Assembly: GCF_002904335.1 (NCBI RefSeq)
Contig: NZ_PPHF01000074.1
Span: 1 to 64,000, forward strand
Direction of reading: 5' to 3'
Origin: Amycolatopsis sp. CA-126428
GTDB lineage: Bacteria > Actinomycetota > Actinomycetes > Mycobacteriales > Pseudonocardiaceae
Length of the DNA stretch: 64,000 bases
A model generated the notes under the pieces. That model ran no database searches. It was not told the DNA's origin and was given only the letters and a program-made list of their open reading frames with translations. Below, in pieces: positions 43,938 to 50,816 of the stretch (its first letter is position 1; every line of letters begins with the position of its first letter). The position numbers and the translations under genes are program-made.

Positions 43938-44315
43938 ATGGGGTTGACCAACGTGTGGATCGCGACACTCAGTGACGGCCTGCTGCGCGCCGACCAGGTC
44001 GTCGGCCTGACGGCCCACGCGACACCGGCGCTGACCGGGAAACCGCCGCGCTGGCTGCTCGACGTGACCCTCCGGGTGCCGGCGGGCAGCGGCCGCGCGG
44101 ACGGCTGGGACGTGGGGATCCTCCACCGCACGCTGATCCAGACGCCGGCGGAACCGGTCGGGGCGCCGGAAGCGCTGGCGCGCCTCCTGGCCCGGCTCGA
44201 CCGCGAGGACGCGGCCGGCCTGATCGCCGCCGTGCCCGCCAGCGGAGCCAAGGCCGGGCCGGCCAGCGCGGTGCGCTTCGCCTTCCGCCCCTTCGAGGAC
44301 GACGAACGCGCCTGA
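43938..44315 (+). CDS. Hypothetical protein
   Basis: 125 residues beginning MGLTNVWIATLSDGLLRADQVVGL, with strands ending in LLDVTLRVPAGSG and a short helix EALARLLARLDRED. No signal peptide, membrane segment or known motif. Coding bias is good and the frame is isolated, so it is likely real. It follows the decayed chemotaxis-like cluster directly. Confidence 0.65.
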   Translation: MGLTNVWIATLSDGLLRADQVVGLTAHATPALTGKPPRWLLDVTLRVPAGSGRADGWDVGILHRTLIQTPAEPVGAPEALARLLARLDREDAAGLIAAVPASGAKAGPASAVRFAFRPFEDDERA

Positions 44316-44339
44316 CGCGGCCGCCGGAGCCCCGCGGCG

Positions 44340-45992
44340 CTACTTGGTCAGCGCGGCGATGCGGGCGAGGACCTCGTCCTGACCCAGCGCCTGCGTGATC
44401 GCGTGCAGGTCAGGGCTGCGCGTCGACCCGGTGAGGGCGATGCGGATGATCTGCGAGGCCTCGCGGATGGAACCGGGGAAGCCCTCGGGGTTCTTCTTGA
44501 ACTCCTTGGCGTTGCGGGCGAAGCCGTGCTTGGCCGCGACCGCGCGGATCTGGTCGAACCACTCCTGGCCGTCGTCGAGCTGGCGGTAGTCCGCCGCGAA
44601 GTCGCGGGCCACGGCCTGCACGACCGCGCGATCCACACCCAGTGCCGCGATGCGCTCGTCGTCGGGCCCGGTGACGGCCGCGTGCAGCTGCGGGAAGAAG
44701 AAGCCGTAGACCGCGCGGAACTCGCTCCACTTCTTCAGGTCCTTGCGCGGGTTCTCGGCGCCATCGCGCTCCACGGCCAGCGCACGCAGGGCGAGGTCGG
44801 ACTCCTCGTCGAGGACCCGGCGCAGCTCGGGGTCGAACCGCTCGGCCCAGGCGCGGACGGCGTCGAGGATCTCGGCGCCGGACAGGGTGGCGATGTGGTC
44901 CGCGGCGATGTCGTCGAGCTTGACCAGGTCCACCAGCGGGCCGGCGACCCCGCACTCGTCGAGGTTGATCGGCTCGGTGAGGGCCTGCTCCAGCGGCATC
45001 TCCGCGAGCCGGCCGTTGGCGAGGCCGCGCAGGTAGTACAGGACGGCCTCGGCGGGGTAGCCGGCCTCGATGAAGAAGTCGACGGACGCTTCCGGGTCCT
45101 TGCGCTTGGACAGCTTGCGCTTGCTGCCGCCCTCCTGCTTCATCAGCGGCGCGATGTGCGCGTAGGTGATCGGCTCGAAGCCGAGCGCGTCGAACAGCTG
45201 CTGGTGCACCGGGACCGACGAGATCCACTCGTCGCCGCGGATCACCAGGTTCACCCGCATGAGGTGGTCGTCGACGGCGTGCGCGAAGTGGTAGGTCGGC
45301 AGCCGGGGGCTCTGGTCGGAGCTCTTGAGGATGACGACGTCGTTGCGGTTGGCCTCGGCTTCCAGCGGCCCGCGGATCGCGTCGGTGAAGCGGGCGCGGG
45401 CGCCCGTGTCGTCCGGGGCGCGGAACCGCACGACGTACGGGGCGCCGGCGTCGAACTTGGCCTGGACGTCGGCCGGGTCGGCGTCGCGCCAGATCGCCCA
45501 GCTGCCGTAGTAGCCGGTCGGCAGCTTGGTGGCCTGCTGCCGCTGGGTGATGGCGGCCAGCTCTTCCTTGGTGGCGAAGTCGAGGTACGCCTTGCCCTGG
45601 CGGAGCAGGTCGCGGACGTAGGTGAGGTAGATGCGCTCCCGGGCCGACTGCTGGTAGGGGCCGTAGTCCCCGCCGCGGTCGATGTCTTCGTCGGCGGCGA
45701 GGTGGAAGTAGGAGAAGCCGCGTTCGAACTGCTCGAGGGCGCCTTCGACCTCGCGGGACTGGTCCGTGTCCTCGACGCGGACGAGGTAGCGGCCGCCGGA
45801 GCGGCGGGCGACGTCCTGGTCGATGAGACCGATGTAGATGCCGCCGAGGTGCACGAACCCGGTCGGCGACGGGCCCAGGCGCGTGACCAGCGCGCCCTCG
45901 GGGAGGTCGCGGGCGGGGTACTGCTGCTCCCAGTGCTCGGGTTCGGGCAGGTCGGCAGGGAAGAGTGCATCGATGACCGCTCGGTCCAGCAT
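44340..45992 (-). CDS. gltX: Glutamyl-tRNA synthetase, non-canonical paralogue
   Basis: 550 residues, longer than the usual ~490-residue actinobacterial GltX. Class I motifs are present: GPSPTGFVHLGGIYIGLIDQDVA (HIGH region, reading VHLGG) and KLSKRKDPEASV (KMSKS region). RVEDTDQS and FAHAVDDHLMRVNLVIRGDEW are typical of GluRS/GlnRS. It charges tRNA with glutamate. Canonical actinobacterial gltX usually neighbours leuCD, absent here, so this looks like a second, divergent synthetase. GGGAG precedes the ATG, and a strong inverted repeat lies 34 bases upstream. Confidence 0.88.
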   Translation of the reverse strand: MLDRAVIDALFPADLPEPEHWEQQYPARDLPEGALVTRLGPSPTGFVHLGGIYIGLIDQDVARRSGGRYLVRVEDTDQSREVEGALEQFERGFSYFHLAADEDIDRGGDYGPYQQSARERIYLTYVRDLLRQGKAYLDFATKEELAAITQRQQATKLPTGYYGSWAIWRDADPADVQAKFDAGAPYVVRFRAPDDTGARARFTDAIRGPLEAEANRNDVVILKSSDQSPRLPTYHFAHAVDDHLMRVNLVIRGDEWISSVPVHQQLFDALGFEPITYAHIAPLMKQEGGSKRKLSKRKDPEASVDFFIEAGYPAEAVLYYLRGLANGRLAEMPLEQALTEPINLDECGVAGPLVDLVKLDDIAADHIATLSGAEILDAVRAWAERFDPELRRVLDEESDLALRALAVERDGAENPRKDLKKWSEFRAVYGFFFPQLHAAVTGPDDERIAALGVDRAVVQAVARDFAADYRQLDDGQEWFDQIRAVAAKHGFARNAKEFKKNPEGFPGSIREASQIIRIALTGSTRSPDLHAITQALGQDEVLARIAALTK

Positions 45993-46025
45993 GGGTTGTT
46001 CTCCCGCGTCGTGGTGCGCTTGCCT

Positions 46026-46049
46026 CGGCGAAAATGGTCGTTTTCGCCG
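46026..46049 (-). promoter_or_regulatory. Perfect inverted repeat upstream of glutamyl-tRNA synthetase
   Basis: CGGCGAAAA (46026-46034) and TTTTCGCCG (46041-46049) are exact complements around 6 bases. The element lies 34 bases upstream of the synthetase start. It may be a repressor operator or a leader hairpin; the lack of any other symmetric element in the 136-base divergent region makes it the best regulatory candidate. Confidence 0.5.
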
Positions 46050-46128
46050 ACGACGAGCCTAGCCGTGCGGCCCGCCGGCCCGCCCGGGCAGGTGGTGCTC
46101 GGCGGCCCGCGGTGCTAGCTTGCCGGGA

Positions 46129-46734
46129 ATGCGCGCTCGGTTTCCTTTCGCCAGAACGCTTTCGGCCTTGACGGCCCTGCTGGTGCTCCCGCTGATCGCT
46201 CCGGCCGCGGCCTCCGCATCGCCGGGCCGCGAGTGCGCGACACCGTCGATCGACCGGCTGCAGCAGTGGCTGGCCAGCGGCGAAGGGACGACGGTCCCGG
46301 CCACCGGGAGCCTGCTCGTGCCCGCAGGGCGCCGGTACGCGGCCGAGGTGACGTTCCTGAACGCGGAATGGCACGTGGCCGTGGTGTGGCTGGGCAACCG
46401 GTTCGAAGCGCAGGCCGACTTGTCCCGGTCAGCGGGATTCCTGTTGACCTACCGCGCGACCGACGACCTGTACGTCCAGCTGCGCCCGGCGTCCCACTGG
46501 AGCGGCGGCGCCCAGTGGCTCACGCGGGTCCCGTCGACCGGCGGCCGGCTGGTGACGAAGTTCTTCGGCTTCTCGCCGCGCAAGTGGACGTCGCTGCCGG
46601 AGCTGGGGACGCCCTCGTACTCGTTCGCATCAGCACTGCGGGAGGCGCGGGGGCTGGTGTTCGTCGGGAAGACGCCGAACGAGCTGGAGTTCCGCGGCCT
46701 GCGCATCGACGGCTACCGGCCGCCCTGCCTCTGA
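46129..46734 (+). CDS. Secreted hypothetical protein
   Basis: 201 residues with a clear signal peptide (FARTLSALTALLVLPLIAPAAASA). The mature part is beta-rich (YAAEVTFLNAEWHVAVVWLGNRFEAQADLS, LLTYRATDDLYVQLRPASHWSGG) with one Cys near each end. The late GLVFVGKTPNELEFRGLRIDGYRP block suggests a lectin- or jelly-roll-like fold, but I recognise no family. TAGCTT just upstream could be a -10. Confidence 0.75.
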   Translation: MRARFPFARTLSALTALLVLPLIAPAAASASPGRECATPSIDRLQQWLASGEGTTVPATGSLLVPAGRRYAAEVTFLNAEWHVAVVWLGNRFEAQADLSRSAGFLLTYRATDDLYVQLRPASHWSGGAQWLTRVPSTGGRLVTKFFGFSPRKWTSLPELGTPSYSFASALREARGLVFVGKTPNELEFRGLRIDGYRPPCL

Positions 46735-46780
46735 CGGGAACCCGCCGGAAACTGTCGGTGCCCTGTGTGACACTGCGGGC

Positions 46781-47083
46781 GTGATCATCGTCTTCGAGGC
46801 CGAGCTGTGGGAATGGGATGCCCGGCGCGCCGACAGCTGGGTCTTCGTCAGCCTGCCCGCCGACGCGTCGGAGGACATCCGCGAGCTCTCCGCCGAGCCG
46901 AGGCGCGCCTTCGGTTCGGTGCGCGTCCGGGTGACGATTGGCGCCACGAGCTGGCAGACCTCGATCTTCCCGGACGGTTCGCGCGAGGCCTACGTCCTGC
47001 CCCTGAAACGGGCGGTCCGGGACGCCGAAGGCCTCGGCGTGGGGGACACCAGCACCGTGACCGTGGAGCTCGTCGACTTCTGA
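46781..47083 (+). CDS. DUF1905-domain protein
   Basis: 100 residues. FEAELWEWDARRADSWVFVSLPADASEDI, GSVRVRVTIGATSWQTSIFPDGSREAYVLPLK and the ending VTVELVDF match the DUF1905 beta-barrel pattern. The family is widespread and of unknown function. It starts at GTG 46781, with a TGACACT hexamer only about 10 bases upstream and no obvious ribosome site, so translation may be leaderless. Confidence 0.82.
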   Translation: MIIVFEAELWEWDARRADSWVFVSLPADASEDIRELSAEPRRAFGSVRVRVTIGATSWQTSIFPDGSREAYVLPLKRAVRDAEGLGVGDTSTVTVELVDF

Positions 47084-47170
47084 GGCGCGCGATCCGGCGA
47101 AACGTGATCGGCCGCGGAACGGATCTGTCATGATGCGGACACAGGCCCCGAACCGCGCAAGGGAGACACG

Positions 47171-47665
47171 ATGTCCGCCCAGATGGACGAGCTGATCGCC
47201 CAATTCCAGCACTTCCAGAGCAAGGTGCAGCAGGCCGAGGCCCGCTTCGCCGGCGTCGGCGACATGCAGGAGCGGATCGCCCGGCTGGAGACCACCGTCA
47301 CTTCGCCCGACGGGACCGTGACCGTCACGGCGGGCGCCGGCGGCACCATCACCGACCTGCGGCTCACCGCCGGGGCCACCCGGGTCGAGGCCGGCCAGCT
47401 CGCCGCGACGATCATGCACACCATCCGCCGGGCGGCGGCCGGGGCCGCGCAGCAGCAGGCCGGCATCGTGGACGAGACCTTCGGCGACGCGTTCGGCGTG
47501 GACGTCTCGGCGCAGGTGCGCGAAGCCCAGGCGGCGGCGTTCGGAACCGCGGCGGCCGAGCCCGCGTCGGAGCAGGAGCCGCGGCAGCCGTCGCGGCCCG
47601 TCCGCCGGCGCGCCGCCGGGGACGACGACGACTTCGACCAGGGCCCCATCCTCCGCCGATCCTAG
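47171..47665 (+). CDS. YbaB/EbfC-like nucleoid protein of a type VII-like cassette
   Basis: 164 residues. An N-terminal coiled coil (MDELIAQFQHFQSKVQQAEARF) and the central strands TSPDGTVTVTAGAGGTITDLRL are the YbaB/EbfC DNA-binding fold. A long acidic/Arg-rich tail (PRQPSRPVRRRAAGDDDDFD) follows. Such proteins often open small actinobacterial operons carrying WXG100-like secretion substrates, as here. GGGAG lies upstream of the ATG. Confidence 0.82.
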   Translation: MSAQMDELIAQFQHFQSKVQQAEARFAGVGDMQERIARLETTVTSPDGTVTVTAGAGGTITDLRLTAGATRVEAGQLAATIMHTIRRAAAGAAQQQAGIVDETFGDAFGVDVSAQVREAQAAAFGTAAAEPASEQEPRQPSRPVRRRAAGDDDDFDQGPILRRS

Positions 47666-47676
47666 GGAAATCCGCG

Positions 47677-48012
47677 ATGACACAAGGAATCCAGACGAAC
47701 GTCGGCGCGATCTCCGCCTACGCCAAGCAGCTGCCGTTCTACGAGCAGGAGGCGGACAAGTTCGGCGCGAAGATCGACGCCGCCGACGTCACGAACGAAG
47801 CGTGGGGGCTCGTCGGCCTCTTCGCCAAGCAGGGCTACACCGACCGCCTCGCCGAGCTGCGCTCGCTGCTGACCGACCTCAAGGACGGCGTGGACGGGTT
47901 CACCACCAAGCTCACCAAGGCCGCGGAGATGTACCAGGGCACCGAAGACGCCGGCAAGGTCGCCTTCGGGCGGTACGAAGCGGAAATCGACGCGATCGGG
48001 CAGGGCGAATGA
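47677..48012 (+). CDS. WXG100/EspC-like type VII secretion target
   Basis: 111 residues, all helical, without signal peptide. ISAYAKQLPFYEQEADKFGAKI, then TNEAWGLVGLFAKQGY (W-x-G-like turn) and LTDLKDGVDGFTTKLTKAAEMYQGTEDAGKVAF match the helical-hairpin ESX substrate family related to EspC/DUF2580. It lies 11 bases after the YbaB-like gene and overlaps the next start (ATGA). Confidence 0.8.
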   Translation: MTQGIQTNVGAISAYAKQLPFYEQEADKFGAKIDAADVTNEAWGLVGLFAKQGYTDRLAELRSLLTDLKDGVDGFTTKLTKAAEMYQGTEDAGKVAFGRYEAEIDAIGQGE

Positions 48013-49136
48013 CCGAGCCGAAGAAGAGCATCGCCGACGCGCTGAACGTCGAGGCCTACGACGAGAGCACGGGCGCCAACCTCGACCGCGCCGCCGGGTA
48101 CGTGCCGGTGGCCGGCACCGCCTACAAGGCCGGCAAGAAGATCGGCGAGCACGCCCGGCAGGCCGCGGAGGCCGACGGCCCGGGCGAGCTGGCGTCCGCG
48201 GGGGCCGCGCTGGTCGGCGACGGCGCGGCGTTCGTCGGTGCCGCCGCCGGCGACATGGTCACCTTCGCCATGGACCCGATCGGCTGGCTGGTCAGCCACG
48301 GCCTGAACATGCTGCTCGAGCTGGTCCAGCCGCTGCAGGACGCGCTGCACCAGGTCACCGGCGACGGCCCGGCGATCGGCCACGCGTCGGAGAACTTCGT
48401 CACGATCGCCCAGGGTTTCGTCGCGCTCGCCGACGACTTCGAGCGCACCGGCGACACCGCGCTGGCCGAGTGGGTGGACGAGGCGGGCAACGCGGCGAAG
48501 GAAGCCCTCGGCGACTTCTCCTCCGGCATCCGCGGCATCGGCTCGGCCGCCGGTTCGGTGGCCGAGGTGCTGCAGATGTGGTCGATGGTCATGGTGGTCA
48601 TCGAAGAGGTGATCAAGGGGATCATCACCGAGCTGGTGTCCTGGCTGATCACGTTGTGGCTGCCCGCGCTGGCCGCGTCGGTGATCAGCTTCGGCGGCTC
48701 GGTCGCGGCCGCGATGACCGCGTCCATCGCCAAGGCGGCCAGCGTGCTGCAGAAGGTGACGCGTTACCTCGGCAAGTTCGGCAAGCTGCTCGACAAGTTC
48801 ATGGAGTTCCTGGTCAAGTACTCCGGGAAGCTCGAGGTGTTCACCCGCAAGCTGCGCATCGGCGTGATGCCCGGCGAGACGAAGTTCGGCTTCGGCGCGG
48901 TCGCCGAGGGCTGGCAGCCGAGCAACCGAGCGCTCACGACGATGTTCGGCACTTCGGCCGGCGTCAAGCCGTTCCTCGCCGGCGCGGGCGTGAAGGCCGG
49001 CATCGGAGCGGGCAAGGGTGCGTTCGCCGAAGGCAAGGACGCCGTCACACCGGAGGGGGACGAACCGTGGTTCGACAAGAGCGAGATCGGCGGGGACCGG
49101 AGCCCGGAGGAGACGCGCAGGGATCTCGACATCTAG
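48009..49136 (+). CDS. Large helical membrane-associated protein of the type VII-like cassette
   Basis: 375 residues. The N-terminal region includes GYVPVAGTAYKAGKKIGEHARQAAE and a glycine/alanine-rich stretch. A helical middle (GFVALADDFERTGDTALAEWVDEAGNAAKEAL) is followed by strong hydrophobic helices MVMVVIEEVIKGIITELVSWLITLWLPALAASVI. The tail has DKFMEFLVKYSGKLEVF. It resembles long WXG-type effector carriers, but no toxin domain is recognisable at the C-terminus. ATG overlaps the upstream stop. Confidence 0.7.
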   Translation: MTEPKKSIADALNVEAYDESTGANLDRAAGYVPVAGTAYKAGKKIGEHARQAAEADGPGELASAGAALVGDGAAFVGAAAGDMVTFAMDPIGWLVSHGLNMLLELVQPLQDALHQVTGDGPAIGHASENFVTIAQGFVALADDFERTGDTALAEWVDEAGNAAKEALGDFSSGIRGIGSAAGSVAEVLQMWSMVMVVIEEVIKGIITELVSWLITLWLPALAASVISFGGSVAAAMTASIAKAASVLQKVTRYLGKFGKLLDKFMEFLVKYSGKLEVFTRKLRIGVMPGETKFGFGAVAEGWQPSNRALTTMFGTSAGVKPFLAGAGVKAGIGAGKGAFAEGKDAVTPEGDEPWFDKSEIGGDRSPEETRRDLDI

Positions 49137-49771
49137 ACGTCCGCGCGGCCGAATTCCACGACCGCGTCGAAAGCTGGTCGCAGGAGGCCCGGGTCCGGCC
49201 CGGGTTCCGGGAGCGGGTCGAGGCGCTCACCCGCGACCGGTGGCGCGAGCCGGTCATCGTGTTGCACTTCGGCGACACCGACGTGGGCTACGACGTCCCC
49301 GGCCGCCGCCGGGACGGCACCGTCGTGGGGAAGCGGCTCGTCCGGCGGTTCTTCTGGAACATCCTGCGCGGGCTCGGCGCCGCGGTGTTCGGCGTCTTCG
49401 CCCTGGCCCACGGCGAACGGCCGGGACTGCCGTTCCAGCGGGCGATCGGCGTGACGGGCCCGGAGAACGCGATGGCGCTCGACCTCGCCGACCGGCTCCG
49501 GTCCGTGGGGGGCGCGTGGCTGGCGTGCTCGCCGTCGTGCCTGGCGGTGGTGGACACCGGACCGACCACCACCGACCCGGCCGACGCACCGCCGCCGCGG
49601 ATCGTCTGGGAAGCACGCAAACCGCAGGCGCCGGAGCTCAGCTTCCGCAAGAGCACGCTGACCTGGCCGGACGGCTCGATCTTCCGGCTGCCCGTGCAGG
49701 ACCGCACCGAGCAGCAGCACCTGCGGAAGTTCCTGGAGTTCCCGGACGTCATCCACTGGAACGGCCGCTAG
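49067..49771 (+). CDS. Hypothetical protein, last gene of the type VII-like cassette
   Basis: 234 residues. The GTG at 49067 has a strong GGAGGGGGA 6 bases upstream and lies inside the end of the previous gene (70-base overlap). A charged start is followed by VIVLHFGDTDVGYDVPGRR, a hydrophobic helix ILRGLGAAVFGVFALAHG and a beta-rich C-terminal part (WLACSPSCLAVVDTG, IVWEARKPQAPELSF). It could be a cytosolic chaperone or immunity-type partner; this is inferred from position only. Confidence 0.7.
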   Translation: MVRQERDRRGPEPGGDAQGSRHLDVRAAEFHDRVESWSQEARVRPGFRERVEALTRDRWREPVIVLHFGDTDVGYDVPGRRRDGTVVGKRLVRRFFWNILRGLGAAVFGVFALAHGERPGLPFQRAIGVTGPENAMALDLADRLRSVGGAWLACSPSCLAVVDTGPTTTDPADAPPPRIVWEARKPQAPELSFRKSTLTWPDGSIFRLPVQDRTEQQHLRKFLEFPDVIHWNGR

Positions 49772-49805
49772 GGCCTGGGCGCCGGGAGGAACGGGTGGCT
49801 CGGTC

Positions 49806-50210
49806 CTAGTCCGCGCAGGCGAGGCGGGCCCAGACGACCTTGCCGTCGTCGTGGTGGCTCACGCCCCAGTCGAGGGCGAGTTCGTCGACGAGCAGCAGGC
49901 CCCGGCCGCCGGAGCGGCTCGGCACCCGCAGCCGGGGTTCGCCGGTACCGGTGTCGGCGACGGCCACGGTCACCTGGCACGGGTCGTTCGTGAGGTGCAG
50001 CCGCAGCTGCTGGGGGCCGGTCGCGTGGACGTAGGCGTTTTCCAGCAGTTCGCCGACCACGATCACGGCATCGACCCGGTCGGCGTCGGCGAGCGAAGCC
50101 AGCTTGGCCTGGGCCCACCGGCGCGCGACGGCCAGCCCCGAGGGGCCCGCTCCGGCCACGTCCAGCACCTGCCATCCCGGCTCGTGTGCCGCGCCCCAGT
50201 TCACTTGCAC
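49806..50210 (-). CDS. RsbW-like ATP-binding anti-sigma/serine kinase
   Basis: 134 residues with the HATPase fold: N-box VIVVGELLENAYVHATGP, VTVAVADTGTG, GGRGLLLVDELALDWGV and a closing GKVVWARLAC. These small kinases bind sigma or anti-anti-sigma factors. GTG 50210 has GGAGGAG 8 bases upstream. No partner anti-sigma-antagonist gene is adjacent. Confidence 0.85.
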   Translation of the reverse strand: MQVNWGAAHEPGWQVLDVAGAGPSGLAVARRWAQAKLASLADADRVDAVIVVGELLENAYVHATGPQQLRLHLTNDPCQVTVAVADTGTGEPRLRVPSRSGGRGLLLVDELALDWGVSHHDDGKVVWARLACAD

Positions 50211-50284
50211 CGTTGTGACTCCTCCTTGTCCGGAGGGCCTACCCGGGAAACCGGCCGATACTCCTCCGGCCACCAGAAAAAGCG

Positions 50285-50521
50285 CTACGGGCGCCCGATC
50301 CGCCAGAGGAACGCCGCGCGCAGAGCCTCGATGAGGGCTTCGTCGTCGACTTCGGTGGGACGCTCGCCCATCGGCAGCCAGACGCGCTCGTCCGGGATGC
50401 CCGCGATGACGCGCGTGAGCGTGACGCCCGGATAGGTGAGCGTTTCACGACCGCCGTCGACGTCGGAGACGACGACGTGCCGGGACTCCGCCCGGACGAG
50501 CACCTGCCGCTGGTCGTTCAT
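50285..50521 (-). CDS. Small hypothetical protein
   Basis: 78 residues, MNDQRQVLVRAESRHVVVSDVDGG..., beta-rich at first and ending in helix DDEALIEALRAAFLWRIGRP. No domain recognised. It lies 75 bases upstream of the RsbW-like kinase gene in the same direction and may share its promoter. Confidence 0.6.
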   Translation of the reverse strand: MNDQRQVLVRAESRHVVVSDVDGGRETLTYPGVTLTRVIAGIPDERVWLPMGERPTEVDDEALIEALRAAFLWRIGRP

Positions 50522-50816
50522 GTCGCGCGTCTTCCCGAACCGAAAGCGTGGCCGCCGTCCAGCATAGCCACGCGAAGCGGCGAGCACGTTCGGTCGAACA
50601 GCGGATTCTCGTTCACGTCAGCTCAAAAACCACTGCGCCCCAACACCTCCGCTGGCGGGCACGGCGCGCTCCGAGGGGGAGGAGAGCACGCCGTGTCCGT
50701 GCTCCGAACGGTACGCCGTGGCCCGGCCGGCGGCGGTCGAACCACTCGTACGCCGGAACGGCTTGCGGTGACGGCGTGGTAGACAGGGAAGTTCGGGATC
50801 CGGCGGGAGTTCTCGG

